Shown: positions 1 through 9,284, counted from the stretch's first letter. The stretch: DNA of 64,000 nt from an uncultured Opitutales bacterium (GCA_900545705.1 URAK01000007.1:62001-126000); one strand, 5' to 3'. Notes: generated by a model from the sequence alone, not told the origin. Numbers and translations are program-made.

Positions 1-369
1 CGCGCCCAACACCCAATGAAATGCAAGAAAAATCTCGCGCGGCTGCTGGTCGCAAAATTCGCGGGAGAGGAGCGCGCCGCGGAGGAGCTCGACAATTTTG
101 AAAAAGTATTTTCAAAAAATGAAATCCCCGAGAAAATGCCTGAATTTAAGTGGGCCGATGTCGCCGAAGGCGAAGAATGCAAGCTCGCCGACATTATGGC
201 GCGCACGAATTTCTTCCCAAGCAAGAAGGAAATCCGCAGGCTAATAGAGCAGGGCGCCGTAAAGATAGATTCCCAAAAAGTGTCCGACCCGTACGCCTCG
301 CTTGCCAGGCCGGCAGAATGCACGGTCGTCCAGGCCGGAAAGAGAATATTTTTTAAGGTCTTGGCGTAG
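1..369 (+). CDS. tyrS: Tyrosyl-tRNA synthetase, C-terminal part (partial)
   Basis: Tyrosyl-tRNA synthetase charges tRNA-Tyr with tyrosine in the cytoplasm. Only about the last 122 residues are visible; the frame is open at the left window edge, so the start and the catalytic Rossmann fold lie outside. The visible part opens with HPMKCKKNLARLLVAKF, matching the NPRDAKKxLA-type stretch found after the catalytic domain of long bacterial TyrRS. The last ~60 residues (FFPSKKEIRRLIEQGAVKID) form an S4 RNA-binding domain, which binds the tRNA variable arm and anticodon. A MATE transporter follows after 6 bp on the same strand. The ATG at 16 is internal, not the start. Family identity is good; paralogue choice cannot be checked without the N-terminus. 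Confidence 0.88.
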   Translation, partial: RAQHPMKCKKNLARLLVAKFAGEERAAEELDNFEKVFSKNEIPEKMPEFKWADVAEGEECKLADIMARTNFFPSKKEIRRLIEQGAVKIDSQKVSDPYASLARPAECTVVQAGKRIFFKVLA

Positions 370-375
370 TTAGAA

Positions 376-1749
376 ATGCCTATTGATGCCGGACATGTAA
401 ACGCTCTCGGCACGGAGCGGATATCGAAGCTCATTATCCGATATTCGATGCCGACGATGCTCTCGACAGTCGTCAACGCCTCGTACAACGTTGCCGACAG
501 AATATTTGTGGGCAGAATGTGCGGCGAGGACGCGCTGGCGGCAATCACCGTATGCTTTTCGCCGACTCTCTTCCTGCTGGCGGTTGCGATGACAATCGGG
601 CACGGCAGCGCTACAATGATTTCCATTTGCCTCGGGGCGGGGAAGCGCGAGGCGGCTGAAAAATTTCTAGGGCAGGCGTTTTTCCTTTTTATAGCTTTCT
701 ATGTGGTTGTAGCGGCGATAACGCTTACCTTCATGCCCCAAATATTGTCGTTTTTCGGAGCCACCCCGAAAATTTTACCCGACGCATGCGCGTATTATTC
801 CATAATAATCGGGGGACTTATTTTCGATAAAATATCGTTCGGAATGAACAATCTGGTCAGGGCTGAGGGAAGGCCGGTAATCGCCATGACTACCATAATA
901 ATTGGCGGGCTTACCAATATATTTCTCGACTGGCTGTTTCTCGTAAAATGGGGCTGGGGAGTGCGGGGGGCCGCGATTGCGACGGTGCTTGCGCAGGCGT
1001 GCGCGTCATCGTGGGTTTTGGGATACTATGTCAGCGGAAAAAATTTCCTCAGAATAAGGCTCTCGAATATGAGGCCGTTTAAAAAGCTCTTGAAGCAGAT
1101 GGGGGCTGCGGGTTCGCCGTCGTTCATATTGCAGGCGTGCGCGGCGTTTTCGGTGTCGATATTTGTAATGCAAGCGCGCTTCTATGGTTCGGAGTCGGCG
1201 CTAGCGGTCATTGGGGTGTGCACGACAGTCATAACGTTCCTCTTCCTTCCGATAGTGGGGCTAAGCATGGGAATACAGCCGATTATCGGATACAACTGGG
1301 GGGCTAAAAACTTTAAGAGGGTGCGCAGGGCGTTTTCAAGGGCGCTTGGGGCTGCGACTGCAATTTGCGTGACAGGGTTTGCTGTCGCGGAGCTCTTTCC
1401 GGACATAATTTTTGAAATATTTCTCGGGGAGGATTCGCATCTGCTATCTACGGGCGAGGCCGCGTTGAGGCTGATGGTGGCCGGCATGCCGTTTATCGGG
1501 GTGAATATAGTGACTTCCGGATATTTCCAATCCATAAAGCGCCCGTCTGTGTCTATTTTTGTGACGATATTGCGCCAGATATTGTTTCTCGTGCCGGCGA
1601 TGTTTCTTTTGCCGAGGGTGTTCGGGCTTGGCGGCTTGTGGGCGAGCTTCCCGATAAGCGATTTCAGCGCGTTTGTTGCGACCCTGTTTTTTGTGCGCGC
1701 AGAAATGTCTGCTCTCCGCTCAAAAATATTGCTCGAAAACCGCCTGTAA
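376..1749 (+). CDS. MATE family efflux transporter
   Basis: A 457-residue polytopic inner-membrane protein of the MATE (multidrug and toxic compound extrusion) family, which exports cationic organic compounds by Na+ or H+ antiport. The N-terminus shows the family pattern SMPTMLSTVVNASYNVADRIF followed by GRMCGEDALAA, and alternating hydrophobic stretches consistent with about 12 membrane helices run to the end. The second MatE half begins near residue 235 (QMGAAGSPSFILQACAAF) and contains GIQPIIGYNWGAKNF, a recognisable repeat of the family signature. Length is normal. It starts 6 bp after tyrS and is probably co-transcribed with it. The substrate cannot be read from the sequence. Confidence 0.9.
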   Translation: MPIDAGHVNALGTERISKLIIRYSMPTMLSTVVNASYNVADRIFVGRMCGEDALAAITVCFSPTLFLLAVAMTIGHGSATMISICLGAGKREAAEKFLGQAFFLFIAFYVVVAAITLTFMPQILSFFGATPKILPDACAYYSIIIGGLIFDKISFGMNNLVRAEGRPVIAMTTIIIGGLTNIFLDWLFLVKWGWGVRGAAIATVLAQACASSWVLGYYVSGKNFLRIRLSNMRPFKKLLKQMGAAGSPSFILQACAAFSVSIFVMQARFYGSESALAVIGVCTTVITFLFLPIVGLSMGIQPIIGYNWGAKNFKRVRRAFSRALGAATAICVTGFAVAELFPDIIFEIFLGEDSHLLSTGEAALRLMVAGMPFIGVNIVTSGYFQSIKRPSVSIFVTILRQILFLVPAMFLLPRVFGLGGLWASFPISDFSAFVATLFFVRAEMSALRSKILLENRL

Positions 1750-2005
1750 TGCCTTTAAAAACGGCTGAGCGCGCAAAAACACATCGCGCCGCTTTACTCT
1801 ATGCCCGGTCCGGAAAGCCCATCGCGCTTTGACAATGCCCAAAAAGTCAAGATTTTGCTTAAAAACGATTTTGCAATGTTTTCCCCCGGTTTTTATATTG
1901 TTTGTATATTCGTAAATTTTTATTTTTTGCGCGCGGACGATAAAAAATCGCGGAACGCTAAAAAGATGTTGAAAAGCGTGCGCTTTTAAAGATACTCGAA
2001 ACAAT

Positions 2006-3211
2006 ATGTTAAGAAGAACCTTTATCGCCATACTTTCGCCGCTGGCGGCAGCCGCCGCGGCTTTCGGACAGTCGCATATCGACGCGGGGACTATTAAAAC
2101 GCAAACGTCCCGACTAAACGTGCCCGTCTATTCCGTCGCGATAACCTCTCCCGACGCAAATATGGCGGCTCTTGCCAAACGCGCATTCAACTTGCACGGC
2201 AGCTACAAAATAACGCCTGCATCAAGGGCCCAGTTCGTGTTCGATTTCGCGCCTCACGGCGCCAATGCAGTAAAGCTCACTATAACAAAAGGCACATCGC
2301 ACGAGCAAGTTTGTTCCGCACCCACAACCTTGGAGGCCTTAATGAAGGCGTGCGACGCGGCGGTTATGCGCACATTGCGCTCGCCTGGCTTCTTTGCGGG
2401 GACTATCGCGTTTTCATATTCGCCGGACAACTGGAAAACGTCGGAAATATGCGTCTCGGACATGGTTTTCCAAAATGTGCGCTCAATAACGCGCGACAAG
2501 TCCGACTCCCTCATGCCCCATTTTTCGCCCGACGGCAAACGCATAATATACACCGGATATTTTAGGACGGGCTTTATGGACTTGTACTCGGTCGACCTCG
2601 CCGCAAACACCCGCAAAGTATTTGCCTCGTACAAGGGAAGCAATACGGGCGGCTCGTTTTCGCGCGACGGCTCAAAAGTCGCGGTGGTTCTGACATCAAG
2701 CGGAAATGCCGAAGTTTGGACGGCAAACTCTTCCGGTGGCGGCTTTAAAAAAATAACGAACACGAAAGCAACGGAAAGCTCCCCTTGCTTTTCGCCAGAC
2801 GGTTCAAAAATCGTCTTTGCAAGCGATTCCATGGGAGGGCCGCAAATTTATACAATATCGTCCTCCGGCGGAAAAATGCAGCGCGTCAACACCCGCATGA
2901 GCGGCTATTGCTCAGAGCCTGCATGGAATCCGTACGATGCTAATAAGATAGCATTCACGGCGGCGGTCGGCAAAGGCTTCCAAGTCGCAGTGTACGATTT
3001 TTCCACGCGATCTTCAAAATGGGTGAGTTCCGGCGAAAACACTTCGGGTGCAGTATGGCTCAACGACGGACGCCACCTTATATGCACAAAGTCTGCTGGC
3101 GACACGCGCAAGCTTTTCGTTGTGGACACCGAAACCAACAGCCAAAAGCCGCTGCATACGTCGTCGTTCAACGCGAAAGAAGCGGACTTTGTATACGCCC
3201 CGCGAATGTAA
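2006..3211 (+). CDS. tolB: TolB-like periplasmic beta-propeller protein
   Basis: A 401-residue exported protein. Residues 1-22 are a signal peptide (MLRRTF, an alanine-rich core, then AFGQ). An N-terminal alpha/beta domain reaches about residue 140 and is followed by a C-terminal propeller built of PD40/WD40-like blades, seen as repeats of the type FSPDGKRIIYTG, FSRDGSKVAVV and FSPDGSKIVFAS. This order matches TolB, the periplasmic component of the Tol-Pal system that supports outer-membrane integrity and division. No pal, tolQ, tolR or tolA gene is adjacent, so the TolB role is inferred from architecture; a TolB-like DPP4-type propeller of other function is the alternative. A 256 bp spacer with no supported gene separates it from the MATE gene. 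Confidence 0.75.
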   Translation: MLRRTFIAILSPLAAAAAAFGQSHIDAGTIKTQTSRLNVPVYSVAITSPDANMAALAKRAFNLHGSYKITPASRAQFVFDFAPHGANAVKLTITKGTSHEQVCSAPTTLEALMKACDAAVMRTLRSPGFFAGTIAFSYSPDNWKTSEICVSDMVFQNVRSITRDKSDSLMPHFSPDGKRIIYTGYFRTGFMDLYSVDLAANTRKVFASYKGSNTGGSFSRDGSKVAVVLTSSGNAEVWTANSSGGGFKKITNTKATESSPCFSPDGSKIVFASDSMGGPQIYTISSSGGKMQRVNTRMSGYCSEPAWNPYDANKIAFTAAVGKGFQVAVYDFSTRSSKWVSSGENTSGAVWLNDGRHLICTKSAGDTRKLFVVDTETNSQKPLHTSSFNAKEADFVYAPRM

Positions 3212-3237
3212 ACTGAAATACGAAAAGGCAAAAAAAA

Positions 3238-3843
3238 ATGAATCTCGCAACGCTCGATCTCGAAGGCGTACTCGTTCCTGAAATATGGATAGCGTTCGCC
3301 GACGCAGCGGGAATACCGGAGCTTCGCCGCACAACGCGCGACGAGCCCGACTACGACAAGCTAATGCGCTACCGCCTTGGAATACTCGCCGAAAAGGGAG
3401 TAAAACTCGCGGATATCAAGCGGGTAATTTCAACCCTCGAGCCTCTCGACGGCGCGGGTGAATTTATCGGCTGGCTAAAATCCAAAACGCGCACTGTGAT
3501 ACTGTCGGATACTTTCGAGCAGTTTGCGTCTCCGCTGATGGCAAAGCTTGGCTATCCGACTCTCTTTTGCCACGAGCTTGAGATATCCCCCGACGGCGCG
3601 GTGTCTGGATACCGACTCAGAATGGCCGACCAAAAGCGCAAGTCCGTCGAGGCGTTCCGCTCCCTAAACTTTAAGGTAATATCCACGGGCGATTCTTACA
3701 ACGACCTCTCCATGCTGCGCGCGGCCGACAACGCCGTGCTGTTTAGGCCAACCGAAAAATTCGCGGCCGAAAATCCGGACCTGCCCGTGGCGCGCGACTA
3801 CGCAGACTTAAAAGAATTTTTCTCTAAATTTGTGGGCGCATAA
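3238..3843 (+). CDS. thrH: ThrH: phosphoserine phosphatase / homoserine phosphotransferase
   Basis: A 201-residue cytoplasmic HAD-superfamily enzyme. ThrH-type proteins remove phosphate from phosphoserine and can pass it to homoserine, linking serine and threonine synthesis. HAD motif I is DLEGVLVPE at residues 7-15, with Asp7 as nucleophile and the family-typical Glu in place of the usual second Asp. Motif II is in ILSDTFEQF, the motif III lysine is in DQKRKS, and motif IV is STGDSYNDLSML. The sequence resembles Pseudomonas ThrH closely along its whole length (recalled, not aligned), including the N-terminal PEIWIAFAD. It lies 26 bp after the TolB-like gene and 21 bp before purM. Confidence 0.92.
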   Translation: MNLATLDLEGVLVPEIWIAFADAAGIPELRRTTRDEPDYDKLMRYRLGILAEKGVKLADIKRVISTLEPLDGAGEFIGWLKSKTRTVILSDTFEQFASPLMAKLGYPTLFCHELEISPDGAVSGYRLRMADQKRKSVEAFRSLNFKVISTGDSYNDLSMLRAADNAVLFRPTEKFAAENPDLPVARDYADLKEFFSKFVGA

Positions 3844-3864
3844 TTTTAAAAAATATTTAAGGAA

Positions 3865-5067
3865 ATGAAATCCGACAAAACAAAAGGAAGGTACGCCGCG
3901 AGGGGAGTCTCGGCCGGCAAAGAGGAAGTCCACGCGGCAGTGGACAGGCTCGATCCGGGGCTTTTCAAAGGGGCGTTTTGCAAAATTACCGAAGACTACC
4001 TGACTGGCTCGAAAACCCGCTGCAATGTAATCCACTCCGACGGCAGCGGAACGAAGTCTATAATAGCCTATCTTTACTACAAGGAAACTGGCGACGCCTC
4101 TGTTTTTAGGGGGATATCGCAAGATTCGATAGTGATGAATATAGACGACCTCCTCTGCATTGGGGCGTGCGAGCGCATACTTTTGTCAAACACCGTAAAC
4201 CGAAATGCGAGAAATTTTGGCGGCGACGCGCTCGCCGAGCTCATAAACGGCTCCGAAGCGTTTATGGAAAAACTGAGGGGGCTTGGAGTCAAAATATACT
4301 CAGGCGGAGGGGAAACGGCGGACGTCGGGGACTTAACCGGGGCTGTTGTGGTCGACTCCTGCGCGGTGGCGGTCATGCGGCGCGACAAGGTAATAGCGGG
4401 AGATAAAATAAAACCGGGGCTTGCGATAGTCGGCCTCTCGTCGGCGGGCAAGGCGACTTATGAGGATTCCGAAAACAGCGGCATTGGCTCAAACGGCCTA
4501 ACGAGCGCCCGCCACGATATTTTATGCCCGTACTACCGCGAAAAATATCCGGAGACCTTCGATTCGGGCGTTGATGAAAAACTCGTGTATTGCGGCCCGT
4601 ACAAGCTCGAGGACAAGCTTGAAGGCTCGTCCATGACGATAGCGCAGGCGCTGCTTTCGCCCACGCGCACATATGCGCCCGTGATTATGAAAATAATGAA
4701 GAAGCACCCCGGCTTGATAAAGGGGCTTGTCCATTGCTCCGGCGGCGGACAGACAAAGTGCGTCCGCTTCGGGAAGTCAGTCCACTTTGTAAAAGACAAC
4801 CTGATGGACGTACCGCCGATTTTCAAGGCGATACAAAAAGCGAGCGGGACTTCCGACAGTGAGATGTTTGAAGTTTACAACATGGGGCACAGAATGGAAG
4901 TGTACTGTTCGAAGTCCGACGCAAAGAAGGTTATTGAGATAGCCGAGTCGTACTCTATACAGGCGCGCGTCATAGGCCACACTGAAAAGTCGGCGCGCCC
5001 CGACCGCAAAAACCATGTAAGCGTAAAATACGCGGGCAAAACCTTGGAATACGGCCCGCGCGATTAG
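3865..5067 (+). CDS. purM: Phosphoribosylformylglycinamidine cyclo-ligase (AIR synthase)
   Basis: AIR synthase closes the imidazole ring of 5-aminoimidazole ribonucleotide from FGAM using ATP, a step of purine synthesis in the cytoplasm. The 400-residue protein begins with YAARGVSAGKEEVHAAV, close to the SYKDAGVDIDAG-type N-terminus of PurM. It carries the AIRS signature HSDGSGTKSIIAYLYYKET, the metal/ATP segment QDSIVMNIDDLLCIGA, and GGGETADVGDL. The C-terminal AIRS domain includes GLVHCSGGGQTKC and YNMGHRMEVYC (PurM: VFNMGxGM). At 400 residues it is longer than Escherichia coli PurM (345) and resembles the ~390-residue form known from Bacteroidota. Neighbours give no purine operon context. 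Confidence 0.88.
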   Translation: MKSDKTKGRYAARGVSAGKEEVHAAVDRLDPGLFKGAFCKITEDYLTGSKTRCNVIHSDGSGTKSIIAYLYYKETGDASVFRGISQDSIVMNIDDLLCIGACERILLSNTVNRNARNFGGDALAELINGSEAFMEKLRGLGVKIYSGGGETADVGDLTGAVVVDSCAVAVMRRDKVIAGDKIKPGLAIVGLSSAGKATYEDSENSGIGSNGLTSARHDILCPYYREKYPETFDSGVDEKLVYCGPYKLEDKLEGSSMTIAQALLSPTRTYAPVIMKIMKKHPGLIKGLVHCSGGGQTKCVRFGKSVHFVKDNLMDVPPIFKAIQKASGTSDSEMFEVYNMGHRMEVYCSKSDAKKVIEIAESYSIQARVIGHTEKSARPDRKNHVSVKYAGKTLEYGPRD

Positions 5068-5153
5068 GCGCAAGTATTTCAGCCGGCCTTCCGCGGTGCG
5101 CCGCCCGGGGGGTCGACACGCTTTTTTAACGGCGCGAATGTATTGGAAAAGAA

Positions 5154-6263
5154 ATGTTAAAAGCCGGAATAGTAGGTCTGCCCAACGTGGGCAAAAGCAC
5201 TCTGTTTAACGCCCTCACAAGAAGCAGAAAGGCGGAGGCAGCGAATTATCCGTTCTGCACGATAGAACCGAATATAGGGGTTGTGGAAGTGCCTGACGAA
5301 AGGCTCAAGCCGCTCGCAGAGATATCCAAAACAAACGTGATAATCCCGGCGGCAGTAGAGTTTGTCGACATCGCTGGCCTCGTCGCGGGGGCGAGCAAAG
5401 GAGAGGGGCTTGGAAACAAATTTTTGGCGAATATCAGGGAAGTCGACGCGATTGTGCATGTCGTGCGCTGCTTCGACGACGACGATATTTTGCACAGCAT
5501 GGGCTCTGTCGACCCTGTTCGAGACATAGAGATTATCACTACGGAACTCGTTCTAAGCGACCTGCAAAGCTGCGAGAAACAGCTCGACAACAATGCAAGG
5601 AAAGCGAAGGGAATGGACAAAGAGGCGATAAAAAACGTGGAGCTGCTCAAGCGCCTGATTGCGCACCTAAACGAGGGAAAACCCGCAATAACGCTGCCCG
5701 ATGTCTCGGAGGAGGACGCAGCCCGCATAAAATCGTATTTTCTGCTGACCTCTAAGCCCGTGATATACGCATGCAATGTGGCGGAGTCCGACATAGGCGA
5801 CGCCGGGGCATCAAACGCGTACGTTGCAAAGGTAAGGGAATTCGCAAAAAATTCCCACGATGCCGACTCTTGCGTGATTTGCGCGCGGCTCGAAGAGGAG
5901 CTGTCGTCGCTCGAGCCCGACGAGGCGAAAGAATACCTTGCGGAGCTTGGGGCTACGGACAGCGGAGTGTCAGAGTTGATAAAAAAGACGTATGATTTGC
6001 TCGGCTTGGCGAGCTATTTTACAGCGGGCGAAAAAGAAGTAAGGGCTTGGACTTTCGTAAAGGGAATGACAGCCCCCCAATGCGCCAGCGTAATACACAC
6101 CGACTTTGAGAGGGGGTTCATAAAGGCCGAAGTGGTTTCGTACGACGATCTGATGGCGGCAGGCTCCGTGCATAAGGCGCGCGAGGCAGGAACGTATAGG
6201 CTTGAAGGGCGCGACTACCAATTCAAGGACGGCGATGTAGCCCTGTTTAGGTTCAATGTTTGA
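5154..6263 (+). CDS. ychF: Ribosome-binding ATPase YchF/EngD
   Basis: YchF is a universally conserved OBG-family P-loop protein that binds ribosomes and hydrolyses ATP rather than GTP. The 369-residue protein has the P-loop GLPNVGKSTLFNALT at residues 8-22, the switch region FVDIAGLVAGASKGEGLGNKF, and a degenerate G4 motif CNVAES in place of NKxD, which is the hallmark of ATP preference in this family. The C-terminal ~80 residues form a TGS-type domain (FTAGEKEVRAWTFVKGMTAPQCA). Length is typical. Its last 8 bases overlap the start of the next gene, so the two are probably translationally coupled, although their functions are unrelated. Confidence 0.95.
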   Translation: MLKAGIVGLPNVGKSTLFNALTRSRKAEAANYPFCTIEPNIGVVEVPDERLKPLAEISKTNVIIPAAVEFVDIAGLVAGASKGEGLGNKFLANIREVDAIVHVVRCFDDDDILHSMGSVDPVRDIEIITTELVLSDLQSCEKQLDNNARKAKGMDKEAIKNVELLKRLIAHLNEGKPAITLPDVSEEDAARIKSYFLLTSKPVIYACNVAESDIGDAGASNAYVAKVREFAKNSHDADSCVICARLEEELSSLEPDEAKEYLAELGATDSGVSELIKKTYDLLGLASYFTAGEKEVRAWTFVKGMTAPQCASVIHTDFERGFIKAEVVSYDDLMAAGSVHKAREAGTYRLEGRDYQFKDGDVALFRFNV

Positions 6264-7026
6264 TTCGATGAAAGCGGCGCTATTAAAATTAATGTACGCG
6301 GTGGCGTCTTCGAGGCGGCTTGCTGTCGGAATAATGGCGTACGCGACTTTGCTTGTTTTTATTGCGACCCTCGCCCAAAAAGAAATAGGGGTTGCGGCGG
6401 CGCAGGCAAAATATTTTGAGAGCTTTTTCTGCGTGGCGACGCTCGGCTTTATAAAAATTCCGCTTTTGGGAGGGGCGTCGGTCGGTTTGCTCGCCGCGGT
6501 GAATATACTCGCGAGCGGATGGAGATATGTTAGGGGAGGACTTTATGGCTTCGGAGCGTCGATAGCGCACGTGTCGCTCGTCCTGCTTATAATATCTGGT
6601 GTTCTCCAATACTATATGAGGGTGGAAGGCTCCATGGTCCTGCGTGAGGGGACGGAGTCTGACACAATACTTGTAGGTGCTAAAAACGGGTCTGCGGGAA
6701 GCGTTATGAAACTGCCGTTTAAAGTGAAGCTCGTAAAATTTTCCATGGAAAAATGGGATTCGAGCTCGACGCCGAAAAGCTTTTCAAGCCAAGTGGAATT
6801 CAAGCGCGGCGATAGCGGAGTTGAACAGGTCGTGTCGATGAATTCGCCCGGTTCGTTCGGCGGCTGGACGTTTTACCAGATGTCGTACGGCGACGGCGGT
6901 AAGACGAGCGTGCTTGCGGCAGTGCGCAATCCGGCAAGGCTCCTGCCGTGGCTTGCTGTTGGGGCGACCTTTGCCGGAATGGCGATAATGTTTATACCAA
7001 GGCTTTTTGCGCGGGAGAAAAATTGA
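6256..7026 (+). CDS. resB: ResB/Ccs1-like cytochrome c maturation protein
   Basis: A 256-residue membrane protein that fits the ResB (Ccs1) partner of system II cytochrome c assembly, which delivers reduced apocytochrome and heme across the membrane. Hydrophobic helices are near residues 20-40, 60-80, 90-115 and 230-250; the extracytoplasmic loop between the third and fourth carries PFKVKLVKFSMEKW and GGWTFYQMSYGDGG, typical of ResB-like proteins. It is shorter than classical ResB (about 450-550 residues). The identity is supported mostly by the ccsA gene directly downstream, which starts 2 bp after this stop. Weak family similarity leaves another heme-handling role possible. Confidence 0.75.
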   Translation: MFDSMKAALLKLMYAVASSRRLAVGIMAYATLLVFIATLAQKEIGVAAAQAKYFESFFCVATLGFIKIPLLGGASVGLLAAVNILASGWRYVRGGLYGFGASIAHVSLVLLIISGVLQYYMRVEGSMVLREGTESDTILVGAKNGSAGSVMKLPFKVKLVKFSMEKWDSSSTPKSFSSQVEFKRGDSGVEQVVSMNSPGSFGGWTFYQMSYGDGGKTSVLAAVRNPARLLPWLAVGATFAGMAIMFIPRLFAREKN

Positions 7027-7028
7027 CG

Positions 7029-8888
7029 ATGAATAGATACGCGTTTTCCATAAGCGTGCTAATTTCGGTGATGGTGGCGTTTTCGCCGCTTGCGGTGTGG
7101 CAGGTTTTTATGGGGGATCCCCTGTACGACTCGCTGATTGGACCGAGTTTTGGAGAGCTTCCAGTATTGAAAGCTGGGCGCGTTATGCCGGTGTCGAGCG
7201 CGTCGGCCGACGTGCTAAAATCTCTTGGCGGCAAGGCGTCCGCCAATACGTCCGAAGGGAAAATATCCTCATCTAAATGGCTTTGGCGGCTATCCGCGGA
7301 AGCGGGCGGGCAGGCTTCCGAAAAAATAATGCGCACGGACAACAGGGATCTGCAAAAAATACTCGGCGTGGATGGCAGATACTATTCATACGACGACCTT
7401 GCGAAACATTACGGGCAAGTCGAGAAGGCGGCGGCTTCCGACGGAAATGCGGAGCTTGCTGCGGCGTGCGCGGAGGCTCTTGAAAAGGGAGTAGCATATG
7501 CGACAGCCGTAAATTCGTTTGTGGTTAAAGTACCGGGACAGAAATCTGCGGTAAAGGGAATTGAAGACTGGAGATCGGCGGTTGAAGAGGCTTCTGAGGA
7601 GCTGAAATCTGCGAAGGAGAAAAATCGCGCGCCTGAGGAGTCTAAACTGTCGCGGGCGGCGACAATGCTATCGTACTACCGCGATGTTGCAGGCTTTGAG
7701 AACGCGTATCCCGACGCTTCTATAAATTCCATAAACACCGGGAGCGGATACGCGACGCCCGCTGAGATAATGCTCGACAGGAAGGCTTCCGATATGTCGG
7801 TCAACTTGGCAAAATTGTACGCGCGCGCTTGCGATGCGATAGCTAGGGGAGACAGAGAAGCGGCGCATGCGGCGCTCGTTGAAATAAACGGGATATTGTC
7901 GAAATCCGGCGGGGTGTCGTGGCTGAGGTTGAAGGTGGAGAATTTTGCCAATGCGATGTCGCCGTTTTTTGGTGGATTTATATTATACATGTTTGCGTTG
8001 GCGGCGTTCGGGCTTTCTCGGATATTTTCTACGCGCGGAGAGGCTCTGAAACTGGCTGGGAGCGTATTTATGGCGTCCGCGGCGGGGCTTCAAATATTGG
8101 GGATAATTTTAAGAATGTACATACAGATGCGCCCGCCGGTGACAAATCTGTATTCGTCGCTAGTATTTACAGGGGCAGTTGCAGCCGGGATAGGCGTATA
8201 TATTTTTTTTAAGAAAAAGTATCTGTCGGTTGGGGTGGCGGCGAGCATATGCGGGCTGATGTCGCTATTGGTGGCGATAAATTTGCCGTATAGCGGGGAT
8301 ACGATGGGAATGATGAGGGCCGTATTGAATTCCAATTTTTGGCTTACGGCGCATGTGGTTACGATAATGGTTGGGTATTGCGGAATATTTTTGGCGGGAT
8401 TTATAGCGCAGGCGAGGCTTGTATCAAATATATTTTCGCGCGGGAATTTTGGCGCGCTTACCGGTGATACCGCAAAGACCGTGTACGCGGTATTATGCTT
8501 TGCGCTTATGTTTACGTTTGGCGGGACGATGCTCGGCGGAATATGGGCCGACATGAGCTGGGGGAGGTTCTGGGGGTGGGACCCCAAGGAGAACGGGGCG
8601 CTGATGACTGTATTGTGGACAGCTGTTGCGATACACGCAAAGTGCATGAGGCTCTGCAGCGACAGGATATTTTTGGGACTGGCTGTTGTGGGCAATATAG
8701 TTGCCGCGTGGGCTTGGTTTGGAGTCAACTTGATGGGAGTTGGCCTGCACGCCTACGGATTTATAGACGGAGGGTGGTTTTGGTTCTTTCTGTTTGTTGC
8801 GAGCCAAGTACTGACCCTTCCTTTGTGCATTTATAAATACAGGGAAAGAGCGGGGAATGAAGCCGTGGAGGCTGCAAAAAAAATATAG
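7029..8888 (+). CDS. ccsA: CcsA-type cytochrome c assembly protein (system II)
   Basis: CcsA exports heme and, with ResB/Ccs1, ligates it to apocytochrome c on the outer face of the inner membrane. The ATG at 7029 is preferred over an earlier in-frame start at 6948 because the latter lies inside the resB gene, while 7029 falls 2 bp after the resB stop. The 619-residue product has one N-terminal helix, a long extracytoplasmic segment (about residues 30-300), then a polytopic part of about eight helices. The diagnostic WWD heme-handling motif is seen as WGRFWGWDPKENGALM, followed by the HAKCM histidine and a late MGVGLHAYGF histidine. The N-terminal extension is unusual for CcsA alone and may replace part of the short ResB-like partner. 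Confidence 0.88.
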   Translation: MNRYAFSISVLISVMVAFSPLAVWQVFMGDPLYDSLIGPSFGELPVLKAGRVMPVSSASADVLKSLGGKASANTSEGKISSSKWLWRLSAEAGGQASEKIMRTDNRDLQKILGVDGRYYSYDDLAKHYGQVEKAAASDGNAELAAACAEALEKGVAYATAVNSFVVKVPGQKSAVKGIEDWRSAVEEASEELKSAKEKNRAPEESKLSRAATMLSYYRDVAGFENAYPDASINSINTGSGYATPAEIMLDRKASDMSVNLAKLYARACDAIARGDREAAHAALVEINGILSKSGGVSWLRLKVENFANAMSPFFGGFILYMFALAAFGLSRIFSTRGEALKLAGSVFMASAAGLQILGIILRMYIQMRPPVTNLYSSLVFTGAVAAGIGVYIFFKKKYLSVGVAASICGLMSLLVAINLPYSGDTMGMMRAVLNSNFWLTAHVVTIMVGYCGIFLAGFIAQARLVSNIFSRGNFGALTGDTAKTVYAVLCFALMFTFGGTMLGGIWADMSWGRFWGWDPKENGALMTVLWTAVAIHAKCMRLCSDRIFLGLAVVGNIVAAWAWFGVNLMGVGLHAYGFIDGGWFWFFLFVASQVLTLPLCIYKYRERAGNEAVEAAKKI

Positions 8889-8943
8889 GAAAAATAAGCT
8901 TGTATTTGCGCGTAAAATCCGCAAATTAGATTGGATAAAAATG

Positions 8944-9020
8944 CGAGGTGTAGCTTAGCCTGGTAGAGCGCTACGTTCGGGACGTAGAGGCCGGAGGTTC
9001 GAATCCTCTCACCTCGACCA
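8944..9020 (+). tRNA. tRNA-Pro (anticodon CGG)
   Basis: A full cloverleaf can be drawn: acceptor CGAGGTG with CACCTCG, anticodon stem CTACG with CGTAG around loop TTCGGGA, T stem GGAGG with CCTCT around TTCGAAT, discriminator A and an encoded CCA end. The loop gives anticodon CGG, reading proline codon CCG. The gene lies between ccsA and the CRISPR-Cas locus and is followed by its own terminator, so it appears to be a single-gene transcription unit. Confidence 0.95.
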
Positions 9021-9025
9021 TTTTG

Positions 9026-9064
9026 AAAGCCGCGAGTCCATAAAGGTTCGCGGCTTTATTTTTT
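9026..9064 (+). terminator. Terminator after tRNA-Pro
   Basis: The arms AAAGCCGCGA and TTCGCGGCTTT pair around a short loop and are followed by an A and then a run of eight T residues (9059-9066). It starts 6 bases after the encoded CCA and isolates the tRNA from the CRISPR-Cas locus. Confidence 0.85.
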
Positions 9065-9248
9065 TTAAGCGATTTTTTATGCGAACTAAAATGTGTTTGA
9101 AACGATTTTAATTTGCGCAAATCCAAAAGCCAGTTTTTTGTAAAAGTTTTGATAAATTTCCCCGGCGCGCAAAAGAAGTTTACGATTTTTATTTTCAGCA
9201 AATAATATTCCAAAGTTTGCCCGCGGCAGGGCGCGCGCAATATATTAT

Positions 9249-9284
9249 TTTTATATTAGCGGAATCACTTAAACTAATATAAAA
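9249..9284. promoter_or_regulatory. 11-bp perfect inverted repeat upstream of cas9
   Basis: TTTTATATTAG (9249-9259) is mirrored by CTAATATAAAA (9274-9284) around a 14-base centre. It lies about 225 bases upstream of the cas9 start. The symmetry could be an operator or an RNA hairpin; without a T run it is not a standard terminator in either direction. No adjacent regulator gene identifies a ligand. Confidence 0.4.

Noticed and set aside
1801..1989. 62-codon frame between the MATE and TolB-like genes
   Set aside because: Low-complexity AT-rich translation, no start signal; read as intergenic sequence.
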